Shown: piece after piece, positions 12,001-16,370 of the stretch
Layout of the letters: every line of letters begins with the position of its first letter
How positions within the stretch are numbered: position 1 is the first letter of the stretch
Source of the DNA: Aureispira sp963837355
GTDB lineage: Bacteria; Bacteroidota; Bacteroidia; Chitinophagales; Saprospiraceae
Reading direction: 5' to 3'
Assembly (NCBI GenBank): GCA_963837355.1
Contig: CAWIMY010000007.1
Location: forward strand, 186,001 to 250,000
DNA: 64,000 bases
Translations under genes and position numbers: made by a program
Notes under the pieces: model-generated
What the model was told of the DNA's origin: nothing
The model's database searches: none
What the model saw: only the letters and a program-made list of their open reading frames with translations

Positions 12001-12329
12001 GTGATGTACAAATCGGTGGCGTAAGTTTGGTAACAGGACCAGTTAACGGAGTACTTGTTTTAAACAGCGATGGTTCTTATACCTATACTCCGAACGATCC
12101 TCTATTTGTAGGAAACGACGAGTTTATATACAGTGTTTGTGACAACGGAACGCCCCAAGTTTGTGATACCGCCACCGTCTACTTAACGATGTTGGAAGTA
12201 AACAAAGATTACGGGGATGCCCCACCAGTATTTGGTATTGCTTACCACCGCAACAGTGCGGATGTCAACGGAGATAATGTACCCGACGGCCCTTCCGATA
12301 TTTGGTTACGAACCAAACATGGATTATGA
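1..12329 (+). CDS. Giant secreted protein of thrombospondin type-3-like calcium-binding repeats (5' partial, frameshifted at 3' end)
   Basis: The frame is open from the first base, so the true N-terminus and signal peptide lie upstream. About 4,100 residues are visible. Two similar domains of about 80-115 residues come first, each with a WNxWNNDGVV motif. From nt 640 to 11140 there are about 30 units with acidic DxDxDG loops (LDxDxDNDGIPDVVEAGG and variants), the thrombospondin type-3 pattern that binds calcium. The units form four super-blocks, each closed by a cassette running from YIAP to ERDWRE, with ends near nt 1960, 4535, 9038 and 11138. Two non-repeat domains interrupt at nt 2050-2690 and 4640-5215. 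Three cadherin-like/Ig-like domains (TYTYTP, VCDNGTP motifs) fill nt 11150-12200. A GEVED domain then begins with DYGDAP, but the frame ends at a stop at 12329; the rest continues in another frame. By family knowledge it should be a cell-surface or secreted adhesin or matrix protein; its ligand is unknown. Confidence 0.9.
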   Translation, partial: LIGEGGIDFGNTFSKRNSNNIGYNDCDPAMLFTIVIPQQRWNFWNNDGVVTIILQANGNVNTTCPSTSCISNTQVTYNYDINECSVDPAPAHAISVNSGTVDVASNVTFNFSIAGDYGDPTKSFTLRGEGGTAIGGTFTRLNSDNPTYSSCGTTPMNFSVTIPLADWNLWNNDGVVDITLQANANVINCSNTSCITNIELFNQTPLGTAIANLNSDGDLIEDYLDLDSDNDGIPDVVEAGGTDVNGDGRIDNYTDTDDDGHADVVDGDVGNDGISENLANVSILTGPDANNDGVPDSYVRLDTDGDGRLDYIDLDSDNDGIPDVVEAGGTDTNGDGRADAYADLDNDGFNDVVDGDPTNALALADDSPAANTNNAETLTGVDTNNDGRPDSYPNDDFDGDGIRNQLDLDSDGDGLLDITEAGGTDADRDGQEDLFADLDNDGFNDVVDGDPTNALAPGNDLPGSNTPSATTLTATDTNNDGRPDSIINDNADGDNNHNFLDIDADNDGIVDNTEGQETANYIAPVGTDTDGDGIDAAYDADDSAFGSIGSGVFPNNQDGADNPDYLDTDSDNDNETDAIEGHDTNGDGIVNGADSPNANTGVSGGNADSDGDGLFDGWDNNTASTDATNGGLNPNSHPDVDIPLTGERDWRELFCVDTDGDGICNLDDIDDDNDGILDVDENACGATTTLSYASATNIPAGEIDGNLPVGVSTFTGFIASDGTPYDVIITNSIEPASPTVGDGTSADGPIDGYTGVVIAGERFKLQFVNTVTGAPVGLNGFEFIVSDFEYVGTFEEVLTSFRYKTIDGSVVTYGNGYWTGFLDRAGVPFGAPGSQLGVDGLGNLLSTYPGAGSAQNNKFVTLPVGQYVTEVEVAQHNVGGTSYFGWFERNNGALGVACDNDGDGVPNSLDLDSDNDGIPDIVEAGGVDTNGDGFADDDTDTDGDGLADVFDNDDTDGPTGTNACTPQPNCVLTNSTSILFDTNGDGIIDNDGDNDGDGVVDYLDLDADNDGIPDVVEAGGVDTDGDGLADNYIDADNDGFNDIVDGDVGNDGVADNIANALVITGVDINGDGRPDDYPADDKDNDGILDQLDLDADNDGIPDVVEAGGTDANGDGRIDDYIDTDGDGFSDVVDGDTDNDGVPDNTAQVLILTGADGNGDGRPDNYPSNDNDGDGILNHLDLDADNDGIPDVVEAGGVDTDGNGIADNFVDVDLDGFNDVVDGDPTNALAVGSDIVGANTANATTLTGIDANNDGRPDIYPNDDFDNDGILNQYDLDADNDGILDIEEAGGLDANSDGIADNFIDIDNDGFNDEVDGDVGNDGISENTANATTTTGADTNGDGRPNTYPNDNLDGDANLNFLDIDADNDGIVDNTEGQSTNNYIAPAGTDADGDGIDDNYDNDDAVFGGAGSGIQPNNADATDLPDYLDLDSDNDTQLDALEGHDTNGDDVVDGNDSPNANTGIGGAVDADGDGLLDGFDNNTASNDPTNTNLNPNSHPDADGLTSERDWRESFILLVDTDGDGIPDIIDIDDDNDGILDNDEGLTCGDGEWAVNGFTVGPDYKPQMTGVGTMSTGEVDFTMQAVGTPTFQFLNIVNTIGGNGTEGLVFRSTQTTGPNDATQYVIKFNQGVYNAELFFGGMDNRDQVEVFAYYQGGGIPLNTSNFDIPPAAVASAANLTYTAPNIVSAVGDAGAVDNTFQEAFRFNISGPVDSIVFKAYKNDGTGGNVTLFISDFKYCLPDDDDGDGIINALDLDSDNDGIPDIVEAGGVDTNGDGVADNLLDSDGDGLVNTMDNDDTDGPTGSSPCSPQSICVTINSTSNLFDTDADGINDDDVDTDGDGLPDFLDLDADNDGIPDVVEAGGADADGDGRVDNYTDTDNDGYNDATDGDVGNDGIAENTANALLVTGPDVTNDGKPDLYPNGDTDGDRILDFLDLDADNDGIPDVVEAGGTDVNGDGRADNYVDNDNDGFNDVVDGDDNNDGTANNTANALLVTGPDANNDGAPDEYITGDTDRDGVLDYLDLDSDNDGIPDVVEAYGVDINGDGRADGYLDTDNDGFNDVIDGDPNNILSVGSDIAGINTANALQLTGPDANNDGAPDSYPDGDKDLDGILDQLDLDSDNDGIPDVVEADGVDTNGDGRADNYRDVDGDGFNDNVDGDPLNSLATGTDTPGFNTGNALQLTGLDIDNDGRPNNYPEGDSDFDGLLDQLDLDADNDGIADVVEVEGTDVNGDGRVDSYTDADGDGFADIVDGDPINALVVGNDAPGANTANGLVLTGIDINFDGRPDSYPNDDNDEDLILDFVDTDSDNDGIPDVVEAGGVDGNGNGRVDNYTDADGDGFSDLLDGDPDNSLALGDDSIDTNLARVLQFTGADTDGDGVPNSYPDGDTDGDGLLDYMDIDADNDGIPDVIEAGGTDVNGDGRVDDFTDLDRDGFNDVVDADPNNVQAPTDDSPGVNFPSALIVTGPDTDNDGAPNSYLTGDFDNDGVLNHLDLDADNDGVADVTEVGGTDVNGDGRADNYVDNDGDGFNDVVDGDPLNILGIGNDLPGLNTNDALVLTNLDFDSDGKPDGYATDDIDVDSNPSFLDFDADNDGIPDVVEAGGTDVNGDGRADGYTDSDGDGFGDIVDGDPTNALAVGNDGIGANTANAQTLTGADANLDGAPDVYPEDDADRDGILDQLDLDADNDGIPDVVEAGGVDADGDGFADNFVDNDNDGFNDVVDGDPTNALALGSDVAGSNTANATQLTGADTDGDGVPNTYPNDDFDNDGIRNQLDLDADGDGILDIEEAGGEDANRDGQEDNFVDADNDGFNDVVDGDVGNDLVAENTAAATSLTAGDGNNDGRPSGYPNDNADGDANPNFLDIDADNDGIVDNTEGLPTTAYIAPTGVDLDNDGIDDAYDANNSLFGSAGSGIIPNNQDGLDNPDYLDLDTDNDREPDVIEGHDTNGDGVINGADAPIANTGVGGALDADGDGLLDGFDNNIGSTDATNNTLQPLSHPNADGQTAERDWREAPVDIDQDKDGIPDVVENYSGDSDGDGIPDYEDPDFCANNFQGVSGWDCATDGLPDPDDDLDGDGIPNYQDADFVNCGGVVNGVCRGFDVDGDGIPNHLDLDSDNDGLADIIEVGGVDTNGDGLLDNLQDVDGDGLADIVDNNDTDGPEGSAACTPQSGCLLTSSTSTILDSNNDGVTDQIVDNDGDGAPDFQDLDADNDGIPDVVEAGGVDTDGDGIADNFVDIDGDGFNDNNDGDVGNDGTAENTNSALQLTGPDINNDGRADSYPDGDTDGDGVLDQLDLDADNDGIPDVVEAGGTDENGDGRIDNFTDADNDGFSDSVDGDTNNDGTIDNNNVLQLTGTDTNNDGKADSYPEGDTDGDGVLDQLDLDADNDGIPDVVEAGGTDADGDGIADNYVDNDGDGFNDVVDGDPTNALATGNDAAGANTNNALVATGEDANNDGAPDSYPNGDLDNDGILNHKDLDADNDGLLDVLEAGGEDVNRDGQEDNYVDVDGDGFNDSVDGDVGNDGIPENSANATTLTGTDANNDGTPDNYPNDDSDGDNKVDFLDIDADNDGIVDNTEAQPTDNYIAPTGTDNDGDGIDDTYDNDDNAFGGAGSGLEPENTDGLDNPDYLDLDTDNDGIPDLIEGHDTNGDGIVNGADSPNANTGIGGLLDIDNDGLLDGFDNNTASTDPTNSGLEPVSHPDQSNPVSFERDWREVNTTYAVNDVNTTVINIPVSSSVLTNDRDYEGNVQTITSLTIDADGDGTPETVVALGTATTIGGVNENRTPNTNAGQFILNTNGTYTYTPSANFDGEFIISYLVCDNGTPQSCDSAVLVIDVEPIPTNDNSLVAPAPDVNLTYDGVPVTGQVLANDNDADGDPLVVDIDIDIDTDGDGTFDAQRPVGVLTSVAGINTDGGAVINAGNLIQNANGTYTFSPTPGFIGTVEYVYTACDNGTPRSCEATLVTIDVLPRLKNSTSANDDEEFLDQGTTLTENVLTNDSDVEGDVQIGGVSLVTGPVNGVLVLNSDGSYTYTPNDPLFVGNDEFIYSVCDNGTPQVCDTATVYLTMLEVNKDYGDAPPVFGIAYHRNSADVNGDNVPDGPSDIWLRTKHGL

Positions 12330-13284
12330 GGAAGGACCATTGCCAGCAAACACGGATAACTTTGATGATGGGGTGCCTTTCGGTACGAATACACCAGGTG
12401 GTTTTCCTCGTTCTCCTGATCCATCGACCAATTATGATGTAGAGGTTAGTATTAGCACGACAGTAGCTGATAATGTCTTCTACGGAATGTGGGTAGATTG
12501 GAACGGCGACGGCGTTTATGACGATTTTTACGATGGTAGTATTGTAACGACGGCAGGTGGTAACAACGCGATCATTACCATTACGACCCCTGCAATATTG
12601 GGTACGAATGAAGTCTATGTTCGTATGCGGGTAGATGACGATCCATTTACCGCTGCTGACTTTGCAGGAGCGAGAACTAATGGTGAGGTAGAGGATTACC
12701 GCTTCTTGATGAATAATCCATTACCTGTAGAATTGTTAGACTTTACCGCAACGCTACAAGGCCAAAATACAGGTATACTGGACTGGACAACAGCTAGCGA
12801 GTTGAACAACGCTGGATTTGAAATTGAGCAGGCTTTGCCAAGTACTGGTACTCCTGACTTCCGCAACATTGGATTTGTAACGGGGAATGGAACAACCGTC
12901 TTGACGAACGAATACCAACACACAGTAGAAAACATGGTTCCAGGCATCCATTACTTCCGCTTAAAACAAGTGGATTTTGATGGCACCTATAAATACTCTC
13001 CCGTGAGAGCCTTAACGGTGAAAGCACCAGCTGTGAAGGATTTGTTCCCCACAGTGGTACATGCAGGAAGCCCAACGGTCTACCTACAAGTAGGCGAAGC
13101 AGGTCGTTACACAGTGGAAATTATGACAGTACTTGGTCAGACAGTAGAAGCCTACGAAGCGGAAATGTCTCCCGATAGCTATCACGAAATTCACTTCGAT
13201 ATTAGTAAATACCCTTCTGCGGTTTATTTGATTCGCATTAGCAATGGCATAAACAGTTACACAGAGAAAGTACGCGTCGAATAA
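12304..13284 (+). CDS. C-terminal end of the giant protein in a shifted frame: GEVED domain plus type IX secretion sorting domain
   Basis: This frame carries what the preceding ORF should continue into. It has a GYEPNMDYEEG segment, a GEVED domain with the diagnostic GEVEDY motif, an extracellular domain beginning NPLPVELLDF, and a C-terminal sorting domain of about 75 residues ending in YTEKVRVE. LPVELLDF followed by a sorting domain is a standard type IX secretion ending in Bacteroidota. A start codon exists in this frame at 12217, but the residues encoded before 12304 are out-of-frame translation of the giant gene, so it is not believable as an independent start. The feature is therefore best read as the 3' end of the upstream gene, separated by a frameshift. 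A strong hairpin terminator follows at 13317-13354. Confidence 0.85.
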   Translation, partial: GYEPNMDYEEGPLPANTDNFDDGVPFGTNTPGGFPRSPDPSTNYDVEVSISTTVADNVFYGMWVDWNGDGVYDDFYDGSIVTTAGGNNAIITITTPAILGTNEVYVRMRVDDDPFTAADFAGARTNGEVEDYRFLMNNPLPVELLDFTATLQGQNTGILDWTTASELNNAGFEIEQALPSTGTPDFRNIGFVTGNGTTVLTNEYQHTVENMVPGIHYFRLKQVDFDGTYKYSPVRALTVKAPAVKDLFPTVVHAGSPTVYLQVGEAGRYTVEIMTVLGQTVEAYEAEMSPDSYHEIHFDISKYPSAVYLIRISNGINSYTEKVRVE

Positions 13285-13316
13285 ACGCCCTTTGCTTCTG
13301 TTAGGCATAAAAATTA

Positions 13317-13354
13317 ATGAGCCATCCCTTAATTGTGGATGGCTCATTTTTTTG
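13317..13354 (+). terminator. Intrinsic terminator after the giant gene
   Basis: An 11-bp perfect stem (13317-13327 with 13337-13347) has a 9-base loop, and its right arm runs into a T tract of 7 ending at 13353. It lies 32 bases after the stop codon of the type IX sorting domain, so the giant gene has a normal transcriptional end despite its frameshift. Confidence 0.85.
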
Positions 13355-13454
13355 TTATAAAAAGCATTAAAAACAAATTCATGTACCAAACTTAACAAAA
13401 AAGTGCATCAAAAATACTACTTTAGGTTTCTTATCATAGAACAGCAATTGTATT

Positions 13455-13856
13455 ATGCCAATAGCAGACAAATTCAAACAACTTAAAGACAATAATTATT
13501 ATTATAACCCAAGACTAAAAAAGCGAGCGGCGCAGTTGGCTCGGTGTATTACAAAGCCTGAAAACCATTTGTGGGAACAAGCCTTAATTGCTAGAAAAAT
13601 GAAAGGCTTTCGCTTTATGCGTCAAGTGCCTGTGTTGTACTATGTGCCCGATTTCATGTGCAAAGAGCTCGCGCTCATTATCGAAGTAGATGGGCGCAAC
13701 CACCGCTATCAAAAAGAGTACGACAAGCAACGGACACAGCGTCTAGAAGCTTGTGGCTTCCATGTCTTGCGCTTCACCAACAAAGAGGTATTGCACAACA
13801 TAGAGGAAGTCTGCGCGCGCATTGAGACTTGGATTGAGCGAAACCATCGCTTCTAA
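13455..13856 (+). CDS. DUF559 domain-containing protein (Vsr-like endonuclease fold)
   Basis: The product has 133 residues. The sequence matches the DUF559 pattern: an N-terminal helix with TKPENHLWEQAL, then FRFMRQVPVLYYVPDF, then ALIIEVDGRNH, and a C-terminal CGFHVLRFTNKEVL segment. These are the PD-(D/E)xK-like landmarks shared with very-short-patch repair endonucleases (PDF, then E and D in IIEVDG). The family is predicted to cleave DNA, but most members are uncharacterised and the substrate here is unknown. Its ATG lies 170 bp beyond the giant gene's stop and past that gene's terminator, and the next gene starts only 11 bases after its stop, so the two are probably co-transcribed. Confidence 0.85.
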   Translation: MPIADKFKQLKDNNYYYNPRLKKRAAQLARCITKPENHLWEQALIARKMKGFRFMRQVPVLYYVPDFMCKELALIIEVDGRNHRYQKEYDKQRTQRLEACGFHVLRFTNKEVLHNIEEVCARIETWIERNHRF

Positions 13857-13867
13857 AAACTAACCGT

Positions 13868-14671
13868 ATGAAAAGCTTCCAAAACAAAGTAGTCGTCATC
13901 ACTGGTGCAGGTTCGGGCATTGGGCGAGCATTGGCCATAGATTTTGCACAGCGTGGGGCTTACTTAGCCCTGAGCGATATTAACCAAGCAACCTTGGCCG
14001 AATTGGTACAAGAGCTCTCCAAGCAAACACAGGTATTTAGCCAAGTATTTGATGTAGGAGCAGAGCCTGCCGTGCAGCAATTTGCAGAAGCGGTCTACGC
14101 ACATTACCAATGCGTCGATGTGGTGATTAATAATGCAGGGGTAGCACAAGCGGGATCTGAGTTTTCTCAATTGAGTAGCGAGGATTTTCATTGGTTAATG
14201 AACATCAATTTCTGGGGTGTTGTCTACGGCTGTCGTTATTTCTTGCCTTATTTGCGGGAGCAGCCAGAAAGTAGCTTGGTCAATATCTCTAGTATTTTTG
14301 GAATGGTAGGCATCCCAACACAAAGTTCCTACAACGCTTCTAAATTCGCCGTGAGAGGTCTATCAGAGTCGTTGCTACTAGAAGAGCGCAGTAATAAAAC
14401 AGGAGTCAATGTATTGGCGGTACATCCAGGTGGGATCAAAACCAACATTTTGCGCCATGCGCGCGGCATTCAAGCCAAGCAACTAAAAAAACAAGAAAAA
14501 CTGTTCAGAACCGCGCCCGAAACCGCTGCCGAACAAATTATCAAAGGCATTCAGAAAAAGAAAAATAGAATTTTAGTGGGCAAAGATGCCCACTTTATTC
14601 ACCATGCGAATAAACTACTGCGGGGCATCGTCCAAAAAGCAACGATATACAATTACAAGCAGACAAAATAA
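13868..14671 (+). CDS. Short-chain dehydrogenase/reductase (SDR family)
   Basis: The product has 267 residues and the classical SDR layout. The cofactor-binding TGAGSGIG motif is at residues 12-19, NNAG at 88-91, catalytic Ser142, and YxxxK at Tyr155/Lys159. The aspartate after the second beta strand (SDI, about residue 37) suggests a preference for NAD over NADP; this is inference. The C-terminal tail is basic and extended (KQLKKQEKLF, KGIQKKKNRILVG), as in SDRs annotated as acting on lipids or retinol-like substrates. The substrate cannot be assigned. It follows the DUF559 gene by 11 bases. Confidence 0.92.
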   Translation: MKSFQNKVVVITGAGSGIGRALAIDFAQRGAYLALSDINQATLAELVQELSKQTQVFSQVFDVGAEPAVQQFAEAVYAHYQCVDVVINNAGVAQAGSEFSQLSSEDFHWLMNINFWGVVYGCRYFLPYLREQPESSLVNISSIFGMVGIPTQSSYNASKFAVRGLSESLLLEERSNKTGVNVLAVHPGGIKTNILRHARGIQAKQLKKQEKLFRTAPETAAEQIIKGIQKKKNRILVGKDAHFIHHANKLLRGIVQKATIYNYKQTK

Positions 14672-14850
14672 AGGCGCTTTTAAAGCGTTATAAAAAAAGA
14701 CGACATTTTTTTTCGCATTGCAACCATTTGTAATTGAGCCTTGTCGTCTAGTCAAGATGCACGGCCCGTAGGGCTTTGTGTTGTAGTACGATACTATATG
14801 TATAATTCAATCTTACATTAAATAGATACCGCTATTAGTTTTGATTGAAG

Positions 14851-14901
14851 TTCTCCTCGGAGAAGCAGGAGGGAAGATTTAGGAGGAAATCTTCCCTTTT
14901 T
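14851..14901 (+). terminator. Double hairpin ending in an intrinsic-terminator-like stem
   Basis: A small hairpin (14851-14855 with 14860-14864) is followed by a perfect 10-bp stem (14871-14880 with 14887-14896, loop of 6) and five T residues. It lies about 180 bases after the SDR stop. That is distant for its terminator, so it might instead close an unrecognised short transcript. Confidence 0.6.
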
Positions 14902-15127
14902 GTATGCCCTATAGCGAGTTGTCGCTATTTGTTTTCTCCACTTCCACAAAAAAGATAGTAGTCTTGTCACCTAGCTGCATCCCTCTATTCATCGGGCTTA
15001 TAGCCTGCTGTGTATTTGGGCTATTCCAAAAGAAATAAAAAAAGAAGAAAAAGTGCGGGCAAAATTCCAACCATTGGAAGAAGTGCTTGTCATAGGGGGG
15101 AATGGAAACTAATAGCATCTATCATCG

Positions 15128-15240
15128 TCATTTCGAGTGACCGCAATAGAAATTTTACTTAGACTCGTGGGCATCCTCCAGACAAAAGCCTGCGTCGCTC
15201 CAAGAAAATTGATACTCTATTGCAATTCTACCCTAAATGA
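15128..15240. repeat. Imperfect inverted-repeat element, REP/MITE-like
   Basis: The left arm (15128-15156) and the reverse complement of the right arm (15205-15240) share the blocks TCATTT, GCAATAGA and AATTTT in the same order. The spacing differs slightly. The element is about 113 bp with a non-palindromic centre. The left-arm start, CGTCATTTCGAGTGACCG, resembles interspersed intergenic repeats I recall from Bacteroidota genomes. No second copy is visible in this window. Confidence 0.45.
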
Positions 15241-15364
15241 GTAATACAAGAGAAAATGTGTGTCTACCGAAGGGTTCTAATCAGACCTATAAACCGATAG
15301 TCGCCACTTTCTAAAATAGTTGTGAGCAGAACCCCACTTATGTTCGCAGCGTTGGTTATGTAAA

Positions 15365-15413
15365 ATTCCAAAAGGAATCAAAAGAGAGACTACCCCTAGT
15401 TCTCTCTTTTTTT
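15365..15413 (+). terminator. Second double hairpin ending in an intrinsic-terminator-like stem
   Basis: A small hairpin (15365-15369 with 15374-15378) is followed by a 9-bp perfect stem (15381-15389 with 15401-15409) and a T tract. It ends in the same TATGCCC tail as the structure at 14851-14901, so the two look related. No coding gene immediately upstream needs it. Confidence 0.55.
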
Positions 15414-15502
15414 ATGCCCCTATGCAACAAAAACTAGACTCCTCCACCCCCCAACAAATGGTTACATCACTACCACGCTCTCCAAAAAAAAGCCCACAAA
15501 CG

Positions 15503-15534
15503 AAAAACCGCTTCTACCCAGAGGGCAGAAGCGG
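15503..15534 (-). terminator. Intrinsic terminator of the sdhCAB operon
   Basis: On the minus strand an 11-bp stem with one mismatch (15508-15518 with 15524-15534) is followed by five U residues (A tract 15503-15507 on the plus strand). It lies about 30 bases after the sdhB stop. Confidence 0.75.
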
Positions 15535-15563
15535 CTACTATAAGTAGTGTTATAAGGTCGCTG

Positions 15564-16340
15564 CTAGTCTTTCGACAAAACCGCACCATAGTATTGGCGG
15601 TTCATGCGCGCAATGTTCTCAATAGAAATCTCTTTGGGACATTCCGCCTCACAGGCACCAATGTTAGAGCAAAAGCCGAAGCCTTCTTTATCCATCTGTG
15701 CCACCATACGCTTGACGCGTTTGTCAGCTTCCGATTCTCCTTGTGGTAGAATCGCCAAGTGCGATACCTTGGCAGAGGTAAACAACATGGCCGAAGCATT
15801 GGGACAAGCCGCTACACAGGCACCACAGCCAATACAGGTAGCTGCGTCCATCGCATCTGTAGCCGCCTCCTGAGCAACAGGAATGGCATTGCCATCAGGC
15901 GCACCCCCTGTATTCACAGAGATGTAGCCACCCGCTTGGATGATGCGATCAAAAGCACTGCGGTCAACGACCAAATCCTTGATCACAGAGAAAGCAGATG
16001 CTTTAAAGGGTTCGATGTAAATTTTGTCACCATCGTTGTAATGGCGCATGTGCAGTTGGCAGGCAGTAGTACCTTTCATCGGGCCGTGTGGACGACCGTT
16101 GATAACCAAGCTACAAGAACCACAGATGCCCTCTCTACAGTCGTGCTCAAAGGCCACTGGCCCTTCGGGATACTGTCCGATGTTTTCAATGATGTGTGCG
16201 TTGAGCACGTCCAACATTTCCAAAAACGACATGTGGGTGTTGATAGGAATATTGGGATAAGAACGAATGCCTGCATTTGGATCATTCTCGCCAGTCTGTC
16301 TCCAAACGAACAGGTTTACTTTTATATTTCCGTGAGCCAT
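15564..16340 (-). CDS. sdhB: Succinate dehydrogenase/fumarate reductase iron-sulfur subunit
   Basis: The product has 258 residues and is the electron-transfer subunit of complex II, passing electrons from the flavoprotein to the membrane cytochrome b. The [2Fe-2S] ligands are Cys68, Cys73, Cys76 and Cys94 (DCREGICGSC motif). The C-terminal ferredoxin-like part has CxxCxxCxxxCP at Cys169, 172, 175 and 179, and a second cluster-binding group at Cys224, 230 and 234. This supplies the [4Fe-4S] and [3Fe-4S] sites. It is the last gene of an sdhC-sdhA-sdhB operon, 30 bases after sdhA, and is followed by a terminator. Both directions (succinate oxidation or fumarate reduction) are possible for this Bacteroidota-type enzyme. 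Confidence 0.97.
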   Translation of the reverse strand: MAHGNIKVNLFVWRQTGENDPNAGIRSYPNIPINTHMSFLEMLDVLNAHIIENIGQYPEGPVAFEHDCREGICGSCSLVINGRPHGPMKGTTACQLHMRHYNDGDKIYIEPFKASAFSVIKDLVVDRSAFDRIIQAGGYISVNTGGAPDGNAIPVAQEAATDAMDAATCIGCGACVAACPNASAMLFTSAKVSHLAILPQGESEADKRVKRMVAQMDKEGFGFCSNIGACEAECPKEISIENIARMNRQYYGAVLSKD

Positions 16341-16370
16341 AAGTCTCTGATTGTTTTGTTTAGAAAAAGA

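Larger units (their letters stand above)
14672..15563. other. Gene-poor interval between the SDR gene and sdhB
   Basis: No convincing coding sequence was found in 892 bases. The one longer minus-strand reading frame (14909-15118) is rich in phenylalanine and looks like chance translation of an A/T-rich tract. The interval holds two double-hairpin structures ending in T tracts (14851-14901 and 15365-15413), an imperfect inverted-repeat element (15128-15240), and the sdhB terminator on the minus strand (15503-15534). Confidence 0.6.

Noticed and set aside
12217..12303. ATG at 12217 as a separate start for the GEVED/type IX ORF
   Set aside because: Residues read from 12217 to 12303 are the giant gene in the wrong frame; meaningful sequence begins at GYEP (12304).
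14909..15118. 69-codon minus-strand ORF
   Set aside because: Phenylalanine-rich translation of an A/T-rich tract, no motif and no plausible start context.
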